This document shows positions 1 to 7,926 of a stretch of DNA of 60,828 nucleotides, in pieces. Source of the DNA: an uncultured Clostridia bacterium (lineage in GTDB: Bacteria; Bacillota; Clostridia; Christensenellales; Borkfalkiaceae). Every line of letters starts with the position of its first letter. Position 1 is the stretch's first letter. Where the stretch lies: positions 1-60,828 of the forward strand of contig CALWCO010000005.1 in assembly GCA_944376455.1 (NCBI GenBank), read 5' to 3'. The translations under genes were made by a program, and so were the position numbers. The notes beneath the pieces were generated by a model. That model was not told the DNA's origin, ran no database searches, and saw nothing but the letters and a program-made list of their open reading frames with translations.

Positions 1-832
<832 letters not shown>

Positions 833-854
833 TTATCTTCTTCCCCGTATTCGT

Positions 855-883
855 TTGTTTTTTTGCGCGTTTCTTGTTATAAT
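855..883 (+). promoter_or_regulatory. Sigma-A-type promoter of the ecf operon
   Basis: The -35 box TTGTTT (855-860) and -10 box TATAAT (878-883) are separated by 17 bases. The ecfA1 start codon lies at 924, giving a leader of about 34 bases that contains GGAGG. A longer in-frame ATG at 855 falls inside this promoter and is therefore not the start of the gene. Confidence 0.75.
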
Positions 884-923
884 AAAAAGGATTTCTGTAT
901 TTCAGGAGCAATCGGAGGCGCGC

Positions 924-1766
924 ATGCGGGCGGTATCTTTTGAAAACGTATGCTTTTCTTACGGCAACGAAGAGGGGGCTTTCAGCCTGAACAATATCAA
1001 TTTATCCGTGGAAGAGGGGGAGTTTGTTGCGGTACTCGGTCAGAACGGCAGCGGAAAATCGACGCTGGCGCGGCTGTGCAACGGGCTTTTGACGCCGCGG
1101 TCGGGCAAAATCACCGTATTGGGAATGGATGCTTGCGACGCCGCCAATACTTTTGAAATCCGTAAAAACGTGGGCGTGGTCTTTCAGAACCCCGACAACC
1201 AGACGGTGGCGTCCATCGTTGAAGACGACGTGGCGTTCGGTCCCGAAAACATCGGTCTGCCCCGCGAAGAGATCGGCCGCCGCATCGATTTTGCACTTTC
1301 CGCGGTGGGCATGGAGGCATACCGCAACGCTACGCCCGCAAGGCTTTCGGGAGGACAGAAACAGCGCATCGCCATTGCGGGCGTCCTTGCCGTTATGCCC
1401 AAAGTACTCATTCTGGACGAATCCACGGCGATGCTCGATCCCCGCGGGCGCAAAGAAGTCATGGACGTCGTTCTGCGGCTCAACAAAGAAAAAAAGATGA
1501 CAGTCCTTTTCATCACGCATTTCATGGAAGAGGCGCTTCTTGCCGACAGGGCGTTTGTCATGCATCGCGGGGAAATCGTCATGCGCGGCGCGCCGCGGGA
1601 AATCTTTTCCCGCGCGGACGAGCTGGAAACATACAGCCTTTCCCTGCCCGCGGTGGGGCAGATTTGCAGAAAATTACGCCAAAAAGGCTTTCCCGTCGCG
1701 GAGTGTCTGCAACCTGAAGAATTGGCAAAGGAGATAGAGCGTTGCGCATTCAGGCAGAACATTTGA
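924..1766 (+). CDS. ecfA1: ECF transporter ATPase subunit EcfA1
   Basis: A 280-residue ABC ATPase of the energy-coupling factor module, which powers vitamin and trace-metal uptake through interchangeable S components. Walker A is GQNGSGKST (39-47), the Q-loop reads VVFQNPDNQ, the signature is LSGGQKQR and Walker B is VLILDESTAML. The pattern FQNPDNQ is typical of EcfA1. The ATG at 924 has GGAGG five bases upstream; an in-frame extension to 855 would overlap the promoter and is rejected. The end overlaps ecfA2 by 25 bases, and ecfT follows, so the three are co-translated in the usual order. No S component is present nearby, so the substrate cannot be told. Confidence 0.95.
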   Translation: MRAVSFENVCFSYGNEEGAFSLNNINLSVEEGEFVAVLGQNGSGKSTLARLCNGLLTPRSGKITVLGMDACDAANTFEIRKNVGVVFQNPDNQTVASIVEDDVAFGPENIGLPREEIGRRIDFALSAVGMEAYRNATPARLSGGQKQRIAIAGVLAVMPKVLILDESTAMLDPRGRKEVMDVVLRLNKEKKMTVLFITHFMEEALLADRAFVMHRGEIVMRGAPREIFSRADELETYSLSLPAVGQICRKLRQKGFPVAECLQPEELAKEIERCAFRQNI

Positions 1767-2716
1767 ATTATGCGTATAATCCGGGCACGGAATTTGCCGT
1801 ACAGGCATTGAAAGACGTTTCCCTGACCATTGAGGAGGGGGAATTTTTCGGCGTGGTCGGGCATACGGGCAGCGGCAAATCCACATTCATACAGCATCTG
1901 AACGGACTGATTTTACAGCCTTCGGCACAGAAAAAATATAAGCCCAAGAAGCCGAAAAAGGGTAGCCCCGTGCCCCCGCCTTCGGTTTTGAAGATCGGGG
2001 ATTTTGACCTGCTCGACAAAAAGACCGATTTCCGCGCCCTGCGCTCTAAGGTGGGCATGGTGTTTCAATATCCCGAATACCAGCTCTTTGCGGAGACGGT
2101 ATTCGACGACGTGTCGTTCGGACTCAAAAATTTCGCAAAAGAACCTTTGAAACCCGAAAGCATCGAAATCGCCGTGCGCAATGCGCTCGAAACGGTCGGG
2201 TTGGACTATGCGGCGGTCAAGGATAAATCTCCTTTCGATCTGTCGGGCGGGCAAAAACGTCGCGTCGCCATCGCGGGGGTCATTGTCACTCGTCCCGAAG
2301 TGCTCGTGCTGGACGAGCCTGCGGCGGGGCTGGACCCGCTCGGCAAGAAAGAACTCATGGCGCTTCTGCACCGCCTCCATGCCGATTGGTGCAGAACGGT
2401 CGTTTTCGTATCCCACGATATGGACGAAGTGGCGCAGAACTGTTCGCGCGTGGCGGTTTTTTCGGAGGGCAGCATCAAGTACACGCTCACCCCGCAGGAA
2501 CTTTTCTCGCGGTTCGACGATCTGGACGCGTTGGGACTGGAATTGCCCGCGGCGGCAAAGGTCGCCCGCCTTTTGCACGAACGGGGCATCGACATTGCAA
2601 GCGACTGTACCCCGGACGGCTTTGCCGAAGCGACGGCGGCCTATCTGTCTTCCTTGCGGAAAAAAGACGGCGGATGCACCGACGCCGAAAAGGACGGGGA
2701 GGACGGCCAAGCATGA
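1742..2716 (+). CDS. ecfA2: ECF transporter ATPase subunit EcfA2
   Basis: The second ABC ATPase of the ECF module, 324 residues starting with a TTG codon preceded by AAAGGAG. Walker A is GHTGSGKST (40-48), Q109 is the Q-loop glutamine in MVFQYPEYQLF, and the signature LSGGQKRR and Walker B VLVLDEPAAGLDP are intact. The FQYPEYQLF pattern is typical of EcfA2. Between Walker A and the Q-loop (about residues 61-81) there is a Lys/Pro-rich stretch, SAQKKYKPKKPKKGS and PPPS, where most relatives have a short SG-turn; this looks like an insertion of roughly 18 residues. The C-terminus (about 300-324) is charged and Asp/Lys-rich. The stop overlaps the ecfT start (ATGA). Confidence 0.95.
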   Translation: MRIQAEHLNYAYNPGTEFAVQALKDVSLTIEEGEFFGVVGHTGSGKSTFIQHLNGLILQPSAQKKYKPKKPKKGSPVPPPSVLKIGDFDLLDKKTDFRALRSKVGMVFQYPEYQLFAETVFDDVSFGLKNFAKEPLKPESIEIAVRNALETVGLDYAAVKDKSPFDLSGGQKRRVAIAGVIVTRPEVLVLDEPAAGLDPLGKKELMALLHRLHADWCRTVVFVSHDMDEVAQNCSRVAVFSEGSIKYTLTPQELFSRFDDLDALGLELPAAAKVARLLHERGIDIASDCTPDGFAEATAAYLSSLRKKDGGCTDAEKDGEDGQA

Positions 2717-3543
2717 AAGACGTTACTTTCGGGCAGTATTATCCCGTCGATTCCTTTGTTCACAAATGCGATCCTCGCATGAAGATACTTTTTTTGGTCG
2801 GCTATTTGGTTGCTGTGTTCCTCTCCGCGGATTTTTACGGCCTCGGGGCGTGCGCCGTCGTGCTCGTCCTGTGCGTGGCGTTTTCCCGCGTGCCCGTGCG
2901 GAGCGTGTTACGCTCGATTAAGGGCGTGCTGTTTCTGATCGTATTCACGGCGATACTCAATCTGTTTTTCTATCAGGGAGAAACAACCGTTGTCATTGCG
3001 GGCGTATCCTTGCAATGGGGAATCATCAACATTACCGTGGAAGGCATCCGGTTCATGATTTTCGTGATGTGCCGTATTTTTATGCTGGTCATGGCTTCGG
3101 CAATCCTGACCCTTACCACCACGCCCGTTTCGTTGACGGACGGACTGGAAAGTCTGCTTACGCCCTTGAAATGGATCCGCGTGCCCGTGCATGCGCTTGC
3201 CCTCATCATGTCCATCGCTCTGCGCATGATCCCCGCGCTGATGGACGAAATCGATCGCATCATGAACGCGCAACGCGCGCGCGGGGCCGATTTTTCGCAT
3301 GGCGGACCCGTCAAACGGGTCAAAGCGATTATTCCCGTCCTCATTCCGTTGCTTTTAAGCGCGTTGCGCCGTGCCGAAGAACTCGGTGACGCCATGGAAG
3401 CACGTTGCTATACGGGCAGTCAGACGCGTACGCGGTATAAAAAACTGACCTTCACCTGGCGGGATCCCGTCATCGGATTGCTCTGCGCCGCTCTCATCGC
3501 GGGCGTCGTCCTCATGAATATTTATCTGCCGCCCATCCTGTAA
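2713..3543 (+). CDS. ecfT: ECF transporter transmembrane subunit EcfT
   Basis: A 276-residue integral membrane scaffold that couples the EcfA1/EcfA2 ATPases to substrate-binding S components. It begins MKDVTFGQYYPVDSF, followed by hydrophobic spans near residues 21-55, 75-95, 108-135 and 245-270. The cytoplasmic coupling motif is visible as QRARGADF near residue 188, matching the family's Ala-Arg-Gly signature. The ATG overlaps the ecfA2 stop by four bases (ATGA). A longer in-frame extension into ecfA2 is not needed. truA follows after 27 bases. Confidence 0.93.
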   Translation: MKDVTFGQYYPVDSFVHKCDPRMKILFLVGYLVAVFLSADFYGLGACAVVLVLCVAFSRVPVRSVLRSIKGVLFLIVFTAILNLFFYQGETTVVIAGVSLQWGIINITVEGIRFMIFVMCRIFMLVMASAILTLTTTPVSLTDGLESLLTPLKWIRVPVHALALIMSIALRMIPALMDEIDRIMNAQRARGADFSHGGPVKRVKAIIPVLIPLLLSALRRAEELGDAMEARCYTGSQTRTRYKKLTFTWRDPVIGLLCAALIAGVVLMNIYLPPIL

Positions 3544-3570
3544 CGAAAGGGCGGTTGCGGAGAAAAAAGA

Positions 3571-4365
3571 ATGGATACTTATTTTTTTGTGCTCGCCTAT
3601 GACGGTACGGCGTTCAACGGCTGGCAGGCGCAACGCAAAGAACATCTGCGCACCGTGCAGGAAACGTTGGAGGGCGCGGCGGAAAAAATTTTCGGCGTGA
3701 AAACTTCGGTGACGGCGAGCGGCCGGACGGATGCGGGCGTGCACGCCGTCGGACAGGTCTGTTCTTTTTGCGCCGACACGACGATCCCGCCCGAAAAACT
3801 CGCCGATTGCTTCAATGCGCTGCTCCCTTGCGACGTTCGCGTGCAGAAAAGCGGCAGGGCGGAAGAGGGGTTCGACGCCTGCCGCGGCGCGAAACGAAAA
3901 ACTTATGTCTATTCTCTGTATTTTTCCCGTCGGGAAAATCCGCTCAAAGAGCGTTTTTGCGTACGCGTGGGGGGCATGCCCGATTTTGAGGGGATGTCCG
4001 CCGCGGCAAAAATGCTGGAAGGCGAGCACGATTTCAAGGCTTTTTGCGCCGCCGATTCTTCCGCAAAGACCACCGTGCGCACGCTTTTCGGCGTGGAGTT
4101 GCGTCGGGAAAACACGCTGACGGGCGAGGAATTGCACATATACGTCACGGGCAACGGATTTCTCTACAATATGGTGCGCACGCTGGCGGGAACGCTTCTT
4201 GATGTCGGATTCGGCAAAAGGACCCTTGCGGACGTGGAGCGCGCCCTTGCGGCGGGCGACAGAACGGCGGTGGGCAGGACGATGCCTGCCAAGGGGCTCT
4301 GCCTTGTGCAAGTCGATTACGGAAATCCTTCGGCGGCAGGGAAAAATTTCACCGAATTTTCGTAA
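3571..4365 (+). CDS. truA: tRNA pseudouridine(38-40) synthase TruA
   Basis: A 264-residue cytoplasmic enzyme that converts uridines 38-40 in the anticodon stem of tRNAs to pseudouridine. The catalytic aspartate lies in ASGRTDAGVHA (about residues 50-60), preceded by YDGTAFNGWQ near the N-terminus and followed by NGFLYNMVR in the C-terminal half; all are family hallmarks. Length is normal. It directly follows ecfT, the order common in Clostridia and Bacilli, and is probably in the same transcript. In many relatives rplM and rpsI come next; they are absent here. Confidence 0.96.
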   Translation: MDTYFFVLAYDGTAFNGWQAQRKEHLRTVQETLEGAAEKIFGVKTSVTASGRTDAGVHAVGQVCSFCADTTIPPEKLADCFNALLPCDVRVQKSGRAEEGFDACRGAKRKTYVYSLYFSRRENPLKERFCVRVGGMPDFEGMSAAAKMLEGEHDFKAFCAADSSAKTTVRTLFGVELRRENTLTGEELHIYVTGNGFLYNMVRTLAGTLLDVGFGKRTLADVERALAAGDRTAVGRTMPAKGLCLVQVDYGNPSAAGKNFTEFS

Positions 4366-4507
4366 TAGTCTCACGCGGCTATGCGGAAAATAATATAGAA
4401 TAATGCATAATTGACAGACGGGAAATAAAATGAGGTCTTTTTCCGCGGAAAAAATGGCTCAAAGGGAGACCGGCCGCGGCGGGAAAGAACTTTCAAGGAA
4501 AAGGTGC

Positions 4508-5350
4508 ATGGATTATTTTGAGATCGTATACATTGTATCCGGCTTCGGCGCAAAGGCGTGGCTTGCGTTGACGATTGCAGGCGGCATTTTTCTCGCCCTG
4601 CATATCCTGCAGGGCATCGGGCTGCTTTCGATGGCGCGGCGTGCCAACATCCGCGGCGGGGAAATCATGGCGTTCGTTCCCTTTTTGAACAGCTATCTGA
4701 TCGGACGGCTGGCGGGGGACTGTTCCGTGTTCGGCAAAAAACTTCGCCGCGGCGGGGTTATTTTTGCTGTCGTGGAATTTGTCTGTTGCGTCGGGACGGC
4801 TCTTTCCGTCACTGCGCAATACGTGCTTGAACCGTACTTGCAGCCCATCGGCAATATGCTGTTTGATTATGTGAACGTGCCCGAAACTTTGGCTTGGGCG
4901 GAAATGCTCGACACGGTGATGACTTACGTGCAACCCGTTTTGCAACTGGTCTATCTCTTCTTCCTGATCGTGGTATTGTTTGCGTTCTTCCGAAAATATG
5001 CGGCACGTTATGCCTTGCTGTTTGCCTTTTGTTCGGCAATCGTGCCCGTCAGAAGTGCCTTCATCTTTGCCGTTCGCAAGAATATCCCCGTGGATTATGA
5101 CAGCTACATGCGTGCCAGACGGGAAGAGTACTATCGTCAACAGCGGCAATACTACGGCCGACAAAATCCGGGCGACCCGTATAATCCCTACAACCGTCCG
5201 CCTTATAACGGCGGAAACAGTGGCGCGGGTATGCCGCCGCAGGAAGATCCCTTCCGCGAGTTTTCGCAGGACGGGGAAAAAACGTCCGATAAAAATTCGG
5301 ATGAAAGCCCCGACGCCCGTTCGGAGAACGACGATTTTTTCGGAAAATAA
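4508..5350 (+). CDS. Membrane protein of unknown function with Tyr/Pro/Asn-rich tail
   Basis: A 280-residue protein that I do not recognise as a characterised family. Predicted membrane spans lie at about 18-40, 82-105, 144-161 and 167-189. The second half of the protein is hydrophilic: residues 200-240 are rich in Tyr, Arg, Gln, Pro and Asn (RQQRQYYGRQN, PYNPYNRPPYN), then acidic to the C-terminus DDFFGK. The tail would probably be cytoplasmic, because Arg residues cluster after the last span. The start at 4508 is chosen because AAGGAAAAGG precedes it and the first span follows naturally; an in-frame ATG at 4430 would add 26 charged residues with no good ribosome site. It stands alone, ending at a strong terminator at 5396. 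Confidence 0.7.
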   Translation: MDYFEIVYIVSGFGAKAWLALTIAGGIFLALHILQGIGLLSMARRANIRGGEIMAFVPFLNSYLIGRLAGDCSVFGKKLRRGGVIFAVVEFVCCVGTALSVTAQYVLEPYLQPIGNMLFDYVNVPETLAWAEMLDTVMTYVQPVLQLVYLFFLIVVLFAFFRKYAARYALLFAFCSAIVPVRSAFIFAVRKNIPVDYDSYMRARREEYYRQQRQYYGRQNPGDPYNPYNRPPYNGGNSGAGMPPQEDPFREFSQDGEKTSDKNSDESPDARSENDDFFGK

Positions 5351-5395
5351 TTTCACCCTTTGACGAAAAATAAAAGTAAAATAAAAAGCCATTTG

Positions 5396-5430
5396 TGCGC
5401 CGAAAAATATTTTTCGGCGCATTTTTCTTT
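5396..5430 (+). terminator. Rho-independent terminator
   Basis: A perfect 12-bp inverted repeat (TGCGCCGAAAAA, 5396-5407, with its complement at 5410-5421) followed by TTTTTCTTT. It ends the 4508-5350 transcript. Confidence 0.9.
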
Positions 5431-5449
5431 ATTTCCTCGGAGCAAAGAC

Positions 5450-5478
5450 TTGTCAAGCCCGCCGCGGTGTGGTATAAT
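5450..5478 (+). promoter_or_regulatory. Sigma-A-type promoter of mnmE
   Basis: TTGTCA (5450-5455) and TATAAT (5473-5478) with a 17-base spacer. Transcription would start near 5485, giving a leader of about 110 bases that contains a perfect palindrome and a 15-bp hairpin before the mnmE ribosome site. Confidence 0.85.
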
Positions 5479-5497
5479 AAGTAACCGTAATGGAATA

Positions 5498-5521
5498 TAT
5501 GATTTTTTATAAAAAATCATA
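5498..5521. repeat. 24-bp perfect palindrome in the mnmE leader
   Basis: TATGATTTTTTA is followed immediately by its exact reverse complement. It lies about 15 bases past the expected transcription start. It could be an operator or form an RNA hairpin without a loop; it carries no T-run of terminator type downstream. Confidence 0.6.
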
Positions 5522-5548
5522 AACGGAAATTATAACGAAGAAATAAAA

Positions 5549-5585
5549 TTCCGCATCCGCTCTGTTCCTAAGAGCGAATGCGGAA
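5549..5585 (+). promoter_or_regulatory. Leader hairpin abutting the mnmE ribosome site
   Basis: TTCCGCATCCGCTCT (5549-5563) pairs with AGAGCGAATGCGGAA (5571-5585) with one mismatch and a 7-base loop. The ribosome site AAGGGAG (5584-5590) starts on the last two bases of the stem, so folding could affect initiation of mnmE. No U-run follows, so it is not a terminator. Confidence 0.6.
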
Positions 5586-5595
5586 GGGAGAGACT

Positions 5596-6972
5596 ATGGC
5601 GGAAGATACGATTGCGGCGATTGCGACGGCGAGCGGAAGCGGCGGCGTCGCGGTGGTGCGTTTGAGCGGCGCGGCGGCCGCGGAAATTGCGTCGCGCATG
5701 TTTGCGCCGACGGGAAAGAAAACGGTGCGCGAATTCCTTCCGTACCGACTCTATCCCGGAATCATTTCGGCGGAACATTTCACCGATTACGGGCTTTGCG
5801 TCCTGTTCCGTGCGCCGCACAGCTATACGGGCGAGGACGTCGTGGAACTGCATTGTCACGGCGGCACGCAGATCGCGCGGGGGATACTGAAAAAGGCCTT
5901 TTCCCTCGGCGCGCGGCCCGCAGAGGCGGGAGAATTCACCAAGCGTGCATTTCTCAACGGAAAACTGACGCTGGCGGCGGCGGAAGGGATCGCCGACATG
6001 ATCAACGCCACTTCCGAGAGCATGATCCGCGCAGGGTATTCCCTCTATCGCAACGAGCTTTCCGACCGCGTTCGCGCGGTGCAGGAAAAACTGACTTTTC
6101 TGCTCGCGGGTATCGAAGCGGGCATCGATTATCCCGAAGAGGATCTGCAAGACTCCCTGCCCGCGCTCAGGGACATCGTTCCGCGCCTGAAAGAACTGTG
6201 CGATGCGCTGAACGCCATGAAGGGCTCTTACGAACGCGTGGGGCGGCTGGTCAAAGAGGGCGTTTCCGTCGCCATTGCGGGATTACCGAACGCGGGAAAA
6301 AGTTCTCTTTTGAACGCTTTGCTGGGGTATGACAAGGCAATCGTTTCGGATATCGAAGGCACGACGCGCGACATCGTGGAGGGCGAAATTCAGCTCAAAG
6401 GCGTGCGTTTCCGCTTTTACGACACCGCGGGCATCCGCGAAAGCGGCGACGTCATCGAGCGTGCGGGCGTGGAGAGAGCCGAAAAACTGGCCGCGGGCGC
6501 GGACATCGTTCTGCACGTGGTGGACGGCGCACGTCCCTTGCGGGAAGAGGACAGGCTTCTCAGCGCCGACTTGCGCAGGGCGGGAAGACTACTTCATCTG
6601 ACCGTGTACAACAAGTGCGATCTGGTGCAGGGAAAAGGGGATTTGCGGGAAAAACTTTCCGCCGACGATTTTCTGCTCTTATCCGCAAAGACCAATGAAG
6701 GTACGGAGGCGCTTCTTTCCCGTCTTGCCGCCGTGGCGGCGGAATACGGCGGGACGGACGGCGGAACGGTTATCGAGGAGCGGCACTACAAGGCGCTCGT
6801 CGCCGCGGAGGAGATGCTTGCCCGCGCGGCAGAAAACGCGCAGAATATCCCCCTCGATATGTTGACCGTCGATCTCTCGCAGGCGTGGCAGAAATTGGGC
6901 GAAATCACGGGCGAAACGGCAAACGAAGAGATTATCGGAGAAATATTCTCCAAATTCTGTGTGGGAAAATAA
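5596..6972 (+). CDS. mnmE: tRNA uridine-5-carboxymethylaminomethyl modification GTPase MnmE
   Basis: A 458-residue GTPase that, with MnmG, installs the cmnm5 group on wobble uridine 34 of certain tRNAs. The N-terminal folate-binding domain starts MAEDTIAAIATASGSGG. The embedded G domain has the P-loop GLPNAGKSS (229-237), the GTTRD switch, DTAG, and NKCD for guanine recognition. The C-terminus ends in FCVGK, the usual C-G/I-GK ending whose cysteine is needed for modification. The ATG at 5596 follows AAGGGAG; an in-frame ATG at 5578 sits inside the leader hairpin and is unlikely. Normal length. A LysR gene follows after 19 bases. Confidence 0.97.
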   Translation: MAEDTIAAIATASGSGGVAVVRLSGAAAAEIASRMFAPTGKKTVREFLPYRLYPGIISAEHFTDYGLCVLFRAPHSYTGEDVVELHCHGGTQIARGILKKAFSLGARPAEAGEFTKRAFLNGKLTLAAAEGIADMINATSESMIRAGYSLYRNELSDRVRAVQEKLTFLLAGIEAGIDYPEEDLQDSLPALRDIVPRLKELCDALNAMKGSYERVGRLVKEGVSVAIAGLPNAGKSSLLNALLGYDKAIVSDIEGTTRDIVEGEIQLKGVRFRFYDTAGIRESGDVIERAGVERAEKLAAGADIVLHVVDGARPLREEDRLLSADLRRAGRLLHLTVYNKCDLVQGKGDLREKLSADDFLLLSAKTNEGTEALLSRLAAVAAEYGGTDGGTVIEERHYKALVAAEEMLARAAENAQNIPLDMLTVDLSQAWQKLGEITGETANEEIIGEIFSKFCVGK

Positions 6973-6991
6973 ACAAAAGGCGGAAGAAACA

Positions 6992-7903
6992 ATGGTTGAT
7001 CTCGATTTATACAGAGTATTTTGCAAAGTCGCGAAATGCGGCAGTCTGACGAAGGCGGCGGAGGAACTTTACATCTCTCAGCCCGCCGTATCCCAGGCGA
7101 TCAAACAACTGGAAAGCCAACTGAACACGACGCTTTTCAACCGTACGCACAAGGGAATGGAACTTTCCGTGCACGGCGGCGCGCAAATCATTAAAAACGT
7201 CGAGCGTGCGCTCGAACTTCTGGATGAAGCGGAAAATAAGCTCATGGACCTGAAAAATACGGCGACGGGCGTCATCCGTATCGGTGCGTCCGATACTATT
7301 TTTGAATATTTTCTCGCCGAGAAACTCGTCGAATATCATGAAAAGTTTCCCGCCGTCAAATTTGAACTCCTTTCGGACATTTCCCCCAAGACGGTGGAAC
7401 AACTCAAAACCAACAAGTGCGACATCGGTTTTCTCAATCTGCCCATCCCGGAGGATGAAGGCATCGTCATTTCCTCCAACGTCATGTATCTCAACGACGT
7501 ATTCGTCGCCAATGAGCGGTTTGCCGAATTGAAAGATAAAACCGTTTCTTTGCGGGAACTGCAGGAATATCCGTTGCTTTTGATGGATCCTTCCACGGTG
7601 GCGCGTAAAGCGATCACGAACTTTGCGCACAGCGTCGGCGTCAATTTTCATCCCGACATCGAAGTGAGCAGTTGGGACCTGATGAAGCGTCTCGCCAAGC
7701 GCGGCATGGGCATCGGCTGTATCCCGCGGGAATATGCCATGCGCGAGCTGGAAGAAAAGCATTCGCTCTTTGAAGTAAAGACCGATCCCGTTTTGCCCGT
7801 CCGTTCGGTCGGGATGGCGCTCCCCAAGGGCGTGCCCGCACCGTATGCCCTGCGTGAATTTATAAAGCTGTTCATTGCCCAAGGAGAGCTTGCGGGCGAG
7901 TGA
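6992..7903 (+). CDS. LysR-family transcriptional regulator
   Basis: A 303-residue DNA-binding regulator. The N-terminal winged helix-turn-helix reads FCKVAKCGSLTKAAEELYIS then QPAVSQAIKQLE (about 7-40), followed by the linker helix and a substrate-binding domain (about 90-295) with IRIGASDTIFEYFL at its start. The effector is unknown. The ATG at 6992 has GGAAGAAA upstream. Its stop overlaps the frame of the downstream metal ATPase region and only 23 bases separate the genes, so the two may be co-transcribed and the regulator may control metal export. That link is inference from position: LysR members are not the usual regulators of CadA/ZntA pumps. Confidence 0.93.
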   Translation: MVDLDLYRVFCKVAKCGSLTKAAEELYISQPAVSQAIKQLESQLNTTLFNRTHKGMELSVHGGAQIIKNVERALELLDEAENKLMDLKNTATGVIRIGASDTIFEYFLAEKLVEYHEKFPAVKFELLSDISPKTVEQLKTNKCDIGFLNLPIPEDEGIVISSNVMYLNDVFVANERFAELKDKTVSLRELQEYPLLLMDPSTVARKAITNFAHSVGVNFHPDIEVSSWDLMKRLAKRGMGIGCIPREYAMRELEEKHSLFEVKTDPVLPVRSVGMALPKGVPAPYALREFIKLFIAQGELAGE

Positions 7904-7926
7904 CGTTTGCGCGACGGAGAGAGAAC

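Noticed and set aside
5396..5421. Phage or transposon attachment site at the perfect inverted repeat
   Set aside because: The T-run and position after a gene make it an ordinary terminator.
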